From contig NC_134458.1 in the NCBI RefSeq assembly GCF_047948215.1, positions 135,597,571-135,661,570 on the forward strand: a DNA stretch of 64,000 nucleotides, given 5' to 3'. Below the pieces are notes generated by a model. That model worked only from the letters and a program-made list of their open reading frames with translations. It was not told where the DNA came from and did no database searches. Below, piece by piece: positions 10,891 through 23,194 of the stretch. How positions within the stretch are numbered: the stretch's first letter is position 1; each line of letters opens with the position of its first letter. A program made the position numbers and the translations under genes. This DNA is from Lycorma delicatula. Lineage: Eukaryota; Arthropoda; Insecta; Hemiptera; Fulgoridae.

Positions 10891-13528
10891 TTGCACAGAT
10901 AGTTACTGAAATCTATTAATGATTTGCACTATAACGTTTTTATTCTGTGTAACATGTCTTTATCAATTTTATCTATTAACTCTATGAAAAATGAGTAAAT
11001 TCTCAAAAATAAATATTTCAATGTTTTTATTAGATGAAGATATGTTAATTGAAAATTTTAAAAAAGGCTTGCCTACTGTCAGATCTTGTTATAGAGCACT
11101 TAATTGAACCCTAACAAAAAAAGCAGAAATACTTTTATTTAGATTTTAACCTGAATCCTGCTGTTTCAGAAAGCAGATGGTCAGCAAAAATAGCTAACTG
11201 GCCGATCCGGTTAACTTTCTCCAACTAATATTAATAATAGTAATGATAATATACTTTTCAATCTTTAAAAAAATAATCTTTAAAACAAAAATATATATAG
11301 TGAAGAGTAATTTAATTAATTTCAAAATTTATTTTTGAATTTAATTTTGAAATTAAATTTTTTTATGCTTTTTTTACTATAATGACCTCATACATAAATA
11401 TGTATACATATTTTAATAAGAATGATGAAATGAATGATTAGTTAAAAGAACACCAGAAACTTGTCAGGAATTAAATACAAGATCAGCTGGTTTGGAACTT
11501 GATTTGTCAGTTCTGTGTTTAATTTAAAGGTTAAGTTAAAGTAGATCAATTGATTAATTATTTACTCATGAAATGTACAATAATTTGGATAATTTACTTT
11601 GATATGCCAAATTCAACACTGTAATTTATAAACATATAATAGATTTTATATTTTTGTAATATGTATAATATTTAGGTTAATTGATATTTATATTTAAATT
11701 ACACGATAAATATTTTATTACATCAATAAAAAATGTATTCCACGAAAATATATTTTTATTGTGATCATTTTATAATATAATTTGTGAAAGTTGTTTTATA
11801 TCATGTTTCTAAATTTTATCTATAGGCACACAATTAGGTAACTGATTGGTTGTTAGGCAGAAGTGTTAATGAAACCAGAAAAATAACAGTTGCTGTGCTC
11901 ACTATTGAAAATCATCATATGATTTTATAGAAACATGAAAAAGAAAAGAAGTATGAAAAGTTCTGAAAAAATAAGCACATAGCAAATTACAAACATTTAA
12001 GAAGACTAAAGTAATGGTCTGTAAAGGAACAGACCATAATGAAAACAACAAACTGTGATGGATGTAAAACATTCATCAAACACATAACACACTGACTTAA
12101 ACTTAATTAATTTCACTATATATGATTTGACTAGATCAATCATTATCTCTTATGTATAAGTCCAGATGGGAAAGAACAATCTACAATTTTTGGTTTAATT
12201 TGCATCAATAGAGCTTCCTAGTCTTTGTATAACTACCGTAATTAAAACTGTTGAAGATAAAAGAAGCTGTTATTCTGAAAACTGTTGTATACTTCTGTTA
12301 AGTAAAATATGTATAATTGCGTAGGTTATATTTTGTAAGATACAAGAACAATAAAAATAATGGTAACAATAATAATAGTAATTTAAATCTCCTTAAAAAC
12401 GATTTAAAAAAAGAATAGTTATATAATAATCAAAAAGCCCTCAAAGTTAAACATTCAATAGTTGCTTTGTAATGTAAAAAGATAGTTAAAAAACAGTTTT
12501 GAACAATAAAATTAAATAAAAAGAAAAAATTGTTGCAAATAATTATTTGCCATTAAAGAACTGTAAGACACTCTAGGGTACAAAATAACCTCTTAATATG
12601 TGCCTAAATATTCTAGTCTACAATTATTATATGTAAAGCAATAGAGATTAATAATAGTGTACTAATGCAATTATTTTTATCAGTAATGGTCTACTGGACG
12701 AATGCCCATAAGCAACAACATGTATATAACATAACATGTTATTTGTTTCTAGATAATAGCTTGAATCAGGAGAAATGTAATGGATTTTTATTTAATGTAT
12801 ATGTATATAAATGTAAAGATCTGCACTGTGGGGCACAGTGAACTTTGTATTTTTAATGTGAAATTAGATCATTCTAATTATGCAAAAAATGTAATGGAAA
12901 AATACAGTGCTCTTATTGACTATTACAATAACAATATGTATTGAATTAACATTATTCAAAGAGAAAAATTTATTTTTTGTGAATTTTATCAGTGAGTGTG
13001 AAGAATTGTGAATCTATGAATTCAAAAAAATTCAAAAATATAAATCATTTCAAGAAAGTGTAATCCTTCCCAAGAGTAACAAGCATCCTATGCAAGGTTA
13101 AAGAAAGTGAGGAGTGAAATGGTCTCAGCTTTTTTACAGCGTTTATTATACTTTTGAATGTCAATACGCTATTATCCACTGAATTGAACATGATGTTCAT
13201 TCTAAATAAGAAATTTTTATTCTATTCATTATATTCTATTATATCTGTGTAATGAGCATCAATACTATCAGAGAAAATAATCTAAAAACTAAAAATTTGT
13301 TTCACAGTTCACAAAATTATTATTAATACTTCTTTTAATTCATTATACCATGTTTGATGATGAAATTATGATATTTTTAGTTTTTATATCTGTATTGGAT
13401 TTGATTCCCGATAAGTGTCTGAAATTTTTTAATTAACACATAACATTTCCAATGTGGATAAACATTTCTGATTTTCAATGCTCTTACAGAATCCTAAAAT
13501 TTCAATTCATATATATGAAATTTTTCTT
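10891..13528. other. AT-rich, nothing recognised
   Basis: 2.6 kb of AT-rich sequence lacking long frames, recognisable TE domains or RNA genes. Confidence 0.45.
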
Positions 13529-13813
13529 TTTCCTGTTAACCTCCGGTAATTACTGTTCAGATAATACTTCAGAGGATGAATGAGAATGATATGTATTAGT
13601 GTAAATGAACTGTAGTCTTGTACAGTCTCAGTTCGACCATTCCTGAGATATGTGGTTAATTGAAACCCAACCACCAAAGAACACTGGTATCCACGATCTA
13701 GTATTCAAATCCGTGTAAAAATAACTGACTTTACTAGGACTTGAATGCTGGAACTCTCGACTTCCAAATCAGCTGATTTGGGAAGATCTGTTCACCACTA
13801 GACCAACCCGATG
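13529..13813 (-). mobile_element. SINE family 1, tail A
   Basis: Minus-strand copy. It carries CCAACCACCAAAGAACACTG, the tRNA-like head at the right end (GTTCACCACTAGACCAACCC), and the CTGTTAACCTCCGG tail at the left. No clear TSD. Confidence 0.85.
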
Positions 13814-14855
13814 GATTATACGAGTATATACGACATTAAAACAGGCTATAACTCCAATTTTACAACTGTTCATGTAACCTAAGGCTAACAAGTCCTGAAA
13901 TGCGATATTAACTGAACTCCAACAATTAACATATATTTGTTACACAGCAACTGAAGTTCACTTAATAGTTGTAATACCTACGACTTAATGTAATCCAGGT
14001 ACTGCAAAATTATTGAACAGCTATAACTACTGTTAATCAGAAATAATGTTAATGATTTTTTAACAAGGATTATTTCTTACTCCAACGTTATACATTAATA
14101 AACACCAAACCTGAGTAAAAAGTTACACTGCATCCTTGTACACAGTTATTTGCACAAAGCATTTTCCAAGTTAGGAACAGATTTTATCAGGAAATGAATG
14201 TATGATGCTAACTCATTGCAAACTTGGCACAATTAAGAATTTTCATGTACTTGATTTTATATAAAAAATACCTTTTAATAACATTTTATATAAACATAAA
14301 TTAACAGAGTTATAAATACATAAAAAAATAATTTTTAAACATTGATGTAATAATATTAACACAAACGTGTTAAAAAAAATTTGTCTGTCTGTGATAACAA
14401 AATTATAATATTTAAATACAATATCACAATTTTTTTTATAGTAAATTGTCTAATTATATAAATATATTATTACTGTCTGTCAACTAAATAAAATATTAGT
14501 TCTAATCAGTCTTATAATTTATTTATGTTTATACTGTAAATACAAAATAAGTACATTAACTTACATTGAAGAAATAACATACTTCATAAATTAATATGTA
14601 ATCACATAAAGTGTACAATCAATCCAACTTATATGATCAACGTAATGTACACTGACATAAAGTAAAATTCAACCCTTAAATTACAAAATATTTATTGCAT
14701 TCATATATTTCATAACTTATTTGAGGACATAATAGGTCTGTTTTTAAATGATATTTTATTACATTTAAAAAATACTGTTACCTGAAATCTTTACTTAAAT
14801 TATTTCAATACTTTCTTTTTACTACATTTAAAAATACTGCTAGCTAAATTAACCT
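13814..14855. other. AT-rich, nothing recognised
   Basis: No supported feature between the two SINE copies. Confidence 0.5.
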
Positions 14856-15111
14856 TTTTTTTTTTTTCCTGTTTAGCCTCCGGTACTACCGTTTAGATAA
14901 TACTTCAGAGGATGAATGAGGATGATATGTATGAGTGTAAATGAAGTGTAGTCTTGTACATTCTCAGTTCGACCATTCCTGAGATGTGTGGTTAATTGAA
15001 ACCCAACCACCAAAGAACACCGGTATCCACGATCTAGCATTCAAATCCATGTAAAAATAACTGGCTTTACCAGTTATTTGACGCGTTCACCACTAGACCA
15101 ACCCGGCGGGT
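14856..15111 (-). mobile_element. SINE family 1, tail A, with TSD
   Basis: Same family as 13529-13813 with a small internal deletion near 15076 that removes the B-box side. It is flanked by an exact 16-bp duplication CTAGCTAAATTAACCT (14840-14855 and 15112-15127), and a T run marks the poly(A) end. Confidence 0.85.
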
Positions 15112-15639
15112 CTAGCTAAATTAACCTAACTTTAGTTTATTTTACCTAATCTAAAACTGAAACTACTTTCATAACTTGATCAACATATTATATAACTAAA
15201 GAACAGTTTTATACAGTTACAAGATAAAAAAGCAAATAATGATGGCATAAAGCTTACATTTTTGCTGTAATGAACTGTTAATTACTATATTTATTAAATT
15301 ACTTTGATAATAAGTTATTTAAATTGATCGAGACAAGAGCTGATTGGAAGGTATCATCACATGTGAAAATAGGGTGAAAATATTTAACATAGGTTTACCA
15401 AGAATTTCAGGAAATAAATGCAATTATTTAAGAACTTATTTATAAATAAGTGAACTTATTGTACTTATACACTTATAAGGACTTTGGGACAATGACTGAC
15501 TTCATTAATGTTGCAAGAAATGATCAAAAATCAAAATTGTTAAGATCACATAAGAAAATAACATTAAAACTCAACAAGTTTATAATTATGGTTGAAAGTG
15601 TTACAAGTCTAAAAAAAATTAAGGTTGTGACTTTACTGA
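15112..15639. other. AT-rich, nothing recognised
   Basis: A TSD copy, then AT-rich DNA. An 81-codon open frame at 15450-15695 overlaps the next SINE and has no recognisable content. Confidence 0.45.
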
Positions 15640-15870
15640 TCTTCATGGTGGAGTGGTATCACATCCATCACTCATCCAGATGGTTCTGTGTTTGAATCCT
15701 CATTGCAATTGACATGTTGTCTCATGGTTTAAATCTTCATACTTAATTTCCTCTAGTAAATTAGTATCAAAAAGGGTACTTTCCCAGAAAACCGTGCCCC
15801 AAGTCACTCCCACCTAGCCCCAGAAAAAATTTCAGGCAAATGTTTATTTTTTCTGTGATATTTAAAATTT
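15640..15870 (+). mobile_element. tRNA-headed SINE-like element (family 3)
   Basis: A-box-like TGGTGGAGTGGTATC and B-box-like GTGTTTGAATCCTC are spaced as in a tRNA promoter, followed by a non-tRNA body (AAGGGTACTTTCCCAGAAAA). One copy in the window, so family status is inferred. Confidence 0.5.
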
Positions 15871-16047
15871 ACAGCCAGATAAAGACTGTGAGATATGAAT
15901 GATATCTAGAAACCCAAACCTAAACACTGAAGAAAGAATCTTGATCATAATAATACAAAATTGTTGGTAATGAAGTAACCATGAGTCAAAGTATTCTAAG
16001 GTTTTTCCAATATATTTTTTAATGTACTGGAAAAATCTTTAATTTTT

Positions 16048-16053
16048 TTTATT
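16048..16053 (-). terminator. candidate poly(A) signal for the zinc-finger gene
   Basis: AATAAA on the minus strand (TTTATT on plus), about 100 nt beyond the stop at 16153. Another AATAAA lies near 15843-15848. In AT-rich DNA such hexamers are common, so this rests on position only. Confidence 0.35.
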
Positions 16054-16152
16054 TAAATGAAAGGGTTTTAGATTATTTACTCTAAAAAAGTCAATTTCTT
16101 GTTTTAAAATTATTATTGAAAATAGCAAAAAAAAGTTAATTTTCTCTAAGAA

Positions 16153-16564
16153 CTATTTCTTTTTCCCATCTTGTGGTGGTAATAGTTCAATTGTTGATTC
16201 ACTAATAACAATAAATTCTCTTTCTGTATCAGTTGGTGGAAGTAACATAACTGAATCACTTAAGTTAATATTAGTTGTCGTAGTTCTAGCAGGTAAATTT
16301 TCAAAGAATAAGGGTCGTTCTGATGAACATAGAAAATGATCAGCCGGTGAAAAAAATGGTACTCCACTATCATAACTATCAAGTGCATCATCAGATGGTA
16401 ACTGAATGTATATTATTTCATCACTCGGTTCAGCCACTGTTACTGCAGAAATTGGATCTTCTTGACGATTAGCAACTGATGCCAATGTTGGATTTGAAAG
16501 ATAGTTTTTGTTGGCTGTTTCTGTGACAACATTCTGAACTTGATTTCTATCATCTCCATTATTT
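16153..16564 (-). CDS. C2H2 zinc-finger gene, last coding exon (C-terminal tail)
   Basis: 412-nt exon: 1 nt, then 136 codons and a TAA stop. The acceptor is TTTTTATTTTATAG before 16564. The frame is also open upstream through intron sequence (residues MNFLFVTLILM), but the splice phase to exon c (AG|A) and the loss of protein-like composition place the start at 16564. The tail has no fingers. It is rich in Asn, Ser, Asp and Glu, with hydrophobic patches such as EIIYIQLPSDDALDSYDSG and REFIVISESTIELLPP, the acidic/hydrophobic mix common in activation or cofactor-binding regions (inference). It ends in a basic GKKK. A candidate poly(A) signal follows about 100 nt downstream. Confidence 0.88.
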
Positions 16565-17386
16565 CTATAAAATAAAAAAGAAACCATTAATATCAAAGTA
16601 ACGAAAAGAAAATTCAATGTTTACCAGTTACAAAAACATTACCCTTTTTTTAAAATGATATATGATATCTATGCCTTTATCTCTCAAGAAAATAACAAAT
16701 TACTATAACATTCTTATATGAATGATTGCATATAATGATAAGATTTAAAGAAACAAGATGTACTAAAATATCTTGTAAAGGCTAATATTAAAGTTTAAAC
16801 TGAAAATTAGAGAGCAGCATCAGAAAATAATATATTTCAAATAAATATAGGATGATTGAACAAATTTAATGAAATACACAGTAAAATGTTTATATTGATT
16901 TAAAGAGAAAACAATGTATATAGTTTTTATCAAGGCTAAATTAAAAATTTAACATATTAATAATACAGTTTTACAAGGTATACATTTTTTTTTTACCTAA
17001 AACAATGCTGATAAAAATTATCAGTTTCATTAATGTTACAGATGTATTATTACAATTATATGAAAAAAGATCAATTGGTAAACCTCAAAACAGTTATCAG
17101 ATAAATGGCAATATCAAAAATGTATTGGTATGGAGTGATGTGTTGTCGAAATGCAGTATATAGAATAGAATGAATATTTAAGAAGAAATAATAGCAAATG
17201 AAGGAAGATGGAGAACAGTCATCAGCCTTCCTAATCACATAATTGCTGGAATGTAACAAAGAAGAAAACAAGAAAAAGAATCATAGATAATTAATTGATG
17301 ATGAAGAAAAGTACTAGAATCAATAAGTAGGGATATATTAGAAGAAAAATTACTATTATAAAGGTCTTGTAGTATCAACATATTAC

Positions 17387-17616
17387 CTGGAAGTTGGTGC
17401 TAAAATTGTCTCTCTATTCTGAGGATCTTCACTTGAATGGTATAAACCAGTTACGTAAGCTGCTGCTAAAGAGACATTTTTATTGTGTTCCAGTACAAGA
17501 TGAGTACGAAAGTCTTTGTTAGAATTACTTGTATATTGACAATTTTCTTCATTGCAAGTATACAAACATCTACCGGGATGTTTCTTTGTTAATAAAACAT
17601 GTTTTCTTAGATTTTC
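17387..17616 (-). CDS. C2H2 zinc-finger gene, internal exon c
   Basis: 230-nt exon entering in phase 0 after a TTTAATTTCAG acceptor and leaving with 2 nt (AG) at TCCAG|GTAATA. It completes finger 5 (ENLRKH...KKH) and holds finger 6 (CNEENC...HLVLEH, C-x4-C-x12-H-x4-H). Finger 5 has six residues between its histidines, longer than the usual three to five. After finger 6 the sequence leaves zinc-finger character (NVSLAAAYVTGLYHSSEDP) and begins the C-terminal tail. The junction AG|A to the last exon restores an Arg codon. No finger-like sequence is found downstream, so this is the end of the finger array. Confidence 0.9.
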
Positions 17617-18149
17617 CTGAAATTAAAAAGTAGTATATAAGCAATTGTCAAATAATGGTTTTATAATTTTAAGGTATAATTATCAATAAATGATTTTAAA
17701 ATTAGATTGAAGTTAAAATTTAAAAAAAAATATACATTAAGAATACTCAGATTAATATAAAAATTAAGTTAATTTTACGTGTTCTTAATTATAAATTCAT
17801 ACGAAGATGAAAAAGTTGGAAAATCAATGATATAAACTTTAGAACGTAACTAAGAACTTAATTCTTGAAGATGTTTATGTTAAAGTATTATTTCTTTCAC
17901 ATAACATTTTCTTGATTTTTATACCATTGGAAATAGTTTCTCTGATAGGTACAGGTTCATATGCCAATAATCATTTTACAATTATAAATTTTTGGAGATA
18001 AAAATCGGTTGTCTAATTTTTGTTTGGTGCTGGTATGAATGATTTATGTCAATCGATTTTTTATAAATATTAAACATTTTAACATATCCATACATTTATA
18101 TCTATGAATATGTGATACTTTCTAGAAAACAAAATACACACTTACTCCT

Positions 18150-19175
18150 AAAAAAATAACAATATTCACCATTCTGACCCCCATAGGGGAAGACATCTGC
18201 CTTGTGACAATCCGGATCGCCACACCAACCCTTCCATTCCAACAATATTCACCACCCTCCCTCCGTTTCTAACCCTGATGGGCTTTACCAGAGGTCGTCT
18301 TTTAAACCCTCTAGGCTTTATAAGTCAACACAGCCATCAGTTTAGCCTCTGATGCAGTCAGTCAGGATGCCACTGATGCAAATGCCTTGGTGGAGATTTC
18401 CATCAGTGTATTTACACCAACTTATTTACGAAGACAATAGTCTTCGTATGACCTCTTCCAACCACGACCACCTACCATAACTTACAACCCTCAACTATCA
18501 AATTAACCAATTCATGGAAGTGTGATCCTGTGCCTTCCTCTAACACCAAAGGTTTCACACAAAAACTTTTCCTCTATCTAACTTCAACTGGACTATGTAC
18601 TCAGATCATTGCTTGATTGAGTCTTTAAATACCAAAAATAGTATCCACATACCCAGTAAACAAGTGTTGATTGCAACATCCTGACCCCTGTACGGGAAGA
18701 TACCCTCTGCCACCCCCTCTGTTCCTAGGCCTTATGGGCTTTACCAGAGGTCATGTTTGAAACCTCGACTTTTGACACAATCCAGTCTGCCTCAGCCAGG
18801 ATGCCACCGACACAAATGCCACAACTGACATTCCCATAGGTGTACTACTATTTAATGAACTCAAAACAATTTACATCTTACACAGTCTTAAGTAAGACTG
18901 AAAGGACTTAACTAAACAAAGGAACTGAATTAACTACCTACTGTTGATCACAACAACAATAATTTTATGCTACAATTCAAATTATTCAAAGTCCTCTTGA
19001 TTTACTTAAAGATCAAGAAACAAATTCATAAATTTAATAAGCCTCTAATGAAAACATACCCTATTTCTCTCTGCTTTGGTCCGCTTTTGGGAGCGAGGTC
19101 AATGCCGACACCCTCCCACACCGCAGCCCGATCACAGAGTACAATATTCACCAGACAACACAACTATTTTTGAGT
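18150..19175. repeat. GC-richer internally duplicated repeat in intron
   Basis: A block unlike the AT-rich intron around it. About 180 bp recurs inside it: near 18180-18390 and 18680-18830 both carry 'ggggaagacatctgcc'-like text, GGGCTTTACCAGAGGTC and a CAGGATGCCAC..GA..CAAATGCC block. AACAATATTCACCA-like text occurs at 18168, 18241 and 19141. Probably a retroelement part or complex satellite. No coding frame recognised. Confidence 0.5.
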
Positions 19176-19888
19176 TGTATAACATAATACCTTAAGCCCT
19201 TTTTCTATTTCAATTTTTGTTTTTAATAAATTACTTAAGTGGATTAAAAGATCTTCTAATCAGTTCATTTAAAATTAAATTAATTAAAAGATTACCTTTT
19301 ATAAAAACTATACTAATCTTTACTAAATAAAGAACTAAAGATAGGAACAACAATTAATAATGTTAACTATTTAAACTAGTGAAGGGTTTGTAGCTGGAAA
19401 AATTAATTGTGCAAGAATAAATAACATTTTAAATGACAAAAGGTGTTTAAAATAACAAATCAATAGTTTGGGTTGAAATGAAAAAGAACTAGATAAGATG
19501 GTAAGCTGTCTTTTTCAACTTGATGGTTCCAAAACACTGGACTATCTTAGGCTCTACAAAAAAACTAATATCCTTATTTAGTCATATGTTACTTTAACAC
19601 ATAAGTATAAAAAGAAAATATAAGTAAGAAAAAAATGTCGATAGCCACAGCCATCTTTAATGTCCATATATCACTAAATTAGTGTTAGGTTCATTTTTTG
19701 CAATAGGTTTTGATTCTTATATTTAAAAGTGGCTAATGGTCATAATGATCGATGCAACTTAAAAAAATGTAACTTATATTACAAAAAAAAACCAAAGATG
19801 TAAATTATATTGCAGTACATAATAAAATAAAGTAAATTAGAATTAATTTATTTAATTTTAGAAAACATTCAAAATAATTAAAATATAC

Positions 19889-20048
19889 CAAAAGATTACA
19901 GGTATATGAACAGTAAGGACAATGGTATGGTCTTGCTCCTGTATGGAGCCGTAAATGTCTTCTTAAATGTGAAGAAGTAGCGCCTTTAAAACCACAATGT
20001 TGACATCTATGCTCTCTACCAGCCATCCCAAGATGTTTTTTGCTGTGC
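19889..20048 (-). CDS. C2H2 zinc-finger gene, internal exon b
   Basis: 160-nt exon: 1 nt completing the Arg codon from exon a, then exactly 53 codons, leaving in phase 0. The acceptor is a long T run plus TTAG before 20048; the donor is TTG|GTATAT after 19889. It finishes finger 3 (HSKKH), encodes all of finger 4 (CQHC to HLRRHLRLH, C-x2-C-x12-H-x3-H), a near-canonical linker HTGARPY, and starts finger 5 (CPYC...NLL). The reading frame runs on past the donor into AT-rich intron with no similarity to a finger, so the splice rather than the open frame defines the end. It is separated from exon a by a 15.8-kb intron full of TEs. Confidence 0.92.
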
Positions 20049-21033
20049 CTAAAAAAAAAAAATTAATGATGAATTTGAATATTTAATATGTTTAATTCTC
20101 ATATAATGGTTACTGAAATATTCCAGTTACACTATTTGTACAATAAAAATAGACATTAAAAATAGGGACCAGTGAAAATCTTTTTTAAAGTTTAATTTTA
20201 CTCTAATCAAGATTCTAGAGAGTCCTAATGAACAGTATGGTTCACAAAGTAGTGAGAGAGACAGAAGAAGGTATATGAGATTTTTTTTGTTTACTTTATA
20301 CGATAAAAAAAAATCTAAATTAATTACAATGTTTTAATTTTTCTATTTATTAGCCTCCCTTATATAAGTGTATTTCCTGTTATACTATTAATCTAATCCA
20401 ATTAATTTTATAATAAAAGATCTTTAGTAAAAAAGGGACTTTAAACAAAAAATTTAACAAAAATTATTTTCATTTATTTGCATTTGTTTTCTTTACTGCA
20501 TCATAAAAATTGGCACATATATAAATTATAAAAAAAGCTTCTTAAATTGTTTTTTTTTTTTTTTGGAAATAACTCTTTATGGTGATTTTAGTAAAAAAAT
20601 TATATATAACATTTTTTTAATAAATCTTAATTAAAAAATTAGTCTGCATTTAAAAAAAATTATATTTATAATAAAAGTTTTTTTTTCAATTATGTTAAAA
20701 TTTTTATTACAAAAATAAAATATGTGATAATTTATTTTAAAAGATTATGCTTGATTAGTTTAATTTAGGCAATTACACACAATCAGCTTGAGTTTATCTG
20801 ACGTACAAAATTTCTAAGAATAAACAATAAAAAAGGCAGATCAACACAATACTATTTTCCTAAAATTATTGTTACAACTATTAAATTTGGCGTAAACTAA
20901 TAATAGCAATAAAAAAAAAAAAAATACTTGTATTTACTAAGATATCGCTTTTTTTAAAGCATGATAATACTGTAATAGTTGGATTAGTACTGACAAGTGT
21001 GTAAAGTGAGAGAATAAATGCACTATAAAACCT

Positions 21034-21195
21034 ATCTCCGTGGCGGAGTGGTAGCGGATCAACCTTTCATCCGGAGGTCCCGGGTTCGAATCTTGGTCAG
21101 GCATGGAATCATGGAATTCCATTTGCTACAAACTTCCATTTTCATATTATCAAGCACAAGCTTCTTCGGAAGCTTCTATGGTGAATTAATTCATC
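21034..21195 (+). mobile_element. tRNA-derived SINE (family 2)
   Basis: Head: TATCTCCGTGGCGGAGTGGT (A-box) and GGGTTCGAATCTTGG (B-box), then GTCAGGCATGG, a CTTC..GGAAGCTT motif and the shared end GAATTAATTCATCA. Two more copies in the window share all these parts, so it is a SINE and not a tRNA gene. Confidence 0.85.
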
Positions 21196-21332
21196 AGTCA
21201 AATTCTTTACATTAGTAAAAAAAAACCTGTATGATTAAAATAACCAGGTATTTTCTTCAAATTTCTTCCTATAAATTTATTTAACAGGTCATAATATTTC
21301 TTTATTTTTAATTAAAAAAAGGTATGTATGCA

Positions 21333-21334
<2 letters not shown>

Positions 21335-21374
<40 letters not shown>

Positions 21375-21382
21375 CGCGCGCG
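21335..21382 (+). repeat. (GT)n(GC)n alternating tract
   Basis: About 15 GT units run straight into about 8 GC units: a perfect alternating purine-pyrimidine tract. Confidence 0.95.
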
Positions 21383-22085
21383 TATTTGTAATGGAAGAGA
21401 AAGAGTTGGTTAACATCGACATTCCTTTCTAAACTGGTTTGATATGACTCATATCCTTAAATACTGTCATCAGTTGGAATTGAAAATGGAATATTTTCAC
21501 AACAATCATATTTTATATTTATAAAAAAAAAATAACATTAATTTTGCATAATTAAAAATAAAAATAATATATCAAACTTTCAATTCATTTAAATTTTATT
21601 TCGTCTTGCAAAATTCCCACAAATGTTATATGAATAATTGAATATATAATGTGACGGTAATTGATATACCACATACACCTCAGATAAAACATTCCTATCG
21701 TGTTGTAGTTACCGGTACTTTTTATTCAACATAGGATATTTTTAAAAATATCAGAATGTACGTTTAGACATGGAAGTATATAGTTTACGTCATGAGAAAA
21801 ATATTTGATTAATCCATCACGTAAACTTTATAACTGGAACTCGTCTTAAAAATATGCCGAATTAAATTTAAAAAGCTGACAACAAAGTTGTTATACTTTT
21901 CTTTATTGTGGTTATTTATTCTTATATAGTGAAAAATAATGATATATACATGAAAGAAGGTTAAAAAATTCAAAAGATCTAAATTTTTTATTCTTTTCTG
22001 CTTCCCGCCCTCAAAATCACCTCCCAAGAAATTCTTTTTATTAGACAAAAATAATCTGAAAGTTCATTTAAATTAAAAATTTTAT
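21383..22085. other. AT-rich, nothing recognised
   Basis: No supported feature. Confidence 0.45.
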
Positions 22086-22590
22086 TGCAATATTATTAAA
22101 AGTATGAATAAACTAAAAAAAATCGATATTTCTAAATTTTGATCGGCTCCCCCCCAAAACTGCTCCAAAGTATTTTTTTGGGCCACTTGCACTACGTCTT
22201 TGCTTAGAAAGACAAAAAAATTCGGTTAAAACCATGCAATAAATAAAAAGATAGATTTTTTAGATTTTTGAGGTAGGAAAGAATTTAGGGACTAAATTTT
22301 TTTAAACGGTAAGATAAGCACGTACTCATATTTACAAAGTTTTGAGAACACTGACCCCAAAGAAACTATCTACCCCGCTCGGAGATATTGATTCCAAACT
22401 TTTACCAACGAATTGTCCCATACACACGAGTCTCTGGGTCAAATTATATCAAAACCGGTTTATTCATCATTTTCATTTACGTAAACAAGTTAATAAGCTT
22501 CAGACGCGTCAATGCATATACATACATACGAGCATTACCCTCCCCCACTTTTTTTTTAGTTTTTGGGGGTTCCTGAGTCAATAAATATCG
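22086..22590. repeat. probable dispersed-repeat remnant
   Basis: GC-balanced patches (GATCGGCTCCCCCCCAAAAC; CACACGAGTCTCTGGGTCAA; CATACATACGAGCATTACCC) of the sort seen at 3' ends of arthropod TEs. No second copy in this window, so class and limits are uncertain. Confidence 0.3.
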
Positions 22591-22784
22591 ATAAATGTAA
22601 AAGAAAACACATACCCCGTTTTTTGATTACTTTCTTTCTTGCAGCATAGCTCTACAGCTATGGAAATTAAAAATTAAAATAATAGTATATGTAAAAAATC
22701 CTGTCTTTTATGTTTGAAAATAAATTTCAAACTCTGTTTATATATTTTTTATGTTTGAGAATTAAATTCTCTAGTAATTTTGCT

Positions 22785-23154
22785 TAAAAGCTCTATGTGT
22801 TTATTACCTATTTAACAAAGTTATTGTACGTCAAACATAAAAAATAGGAGTCTAACCAATTTATTGGTTTTAACCCCAAATTTCCCAAAAACTACTGCAA
22901 ATTAGGTTCTGGGACCTATTCTATTTGCTTTTTCATATCAAAAACCATAAGAAATCATTAATTTTGCCCCTTAATTAACTTCCTACAAATGTTAGTACTA
23001 CCTGATTTCACCGGGGTAAGTGAAATCCGAGCGAAATCTTTTACTAACCGTAACTCGCAAACGAAGCACATTGGGGCATATGTTTCTATGAACTTTTTCC
23101 ATTATCTTCACAAGTAGAATAGGTTATGAAAGCCCCGGGAGAATTCGTGATACA
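22785..23154 (-). mobile_element. solo long TIR of the 2.4-kb element family
   Basis: Aligns along its length with 4740-5127: TTACCTATTTAACAAAGTTA, ACCCCAAATTTCCCAAAA, TTTCACCGGGGTAAGTGAAA and CCCCGGGAGAATTCGTGATACA. No partner arm or transposase lies nearby, so it is a truncated copy or a remnant of recombination. Confidence 0.8.
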
Positions 23155-23194
23155 CTTTTCATATTATTCAAATAAGATATTGATAGTTTTTTGC

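Noticed and set aside
21034..21110. tRNA gene with good A and B boxes
   Set aside because: At least two other copies share both the head and the same non-tRNA body and end, so it is a SINE head.
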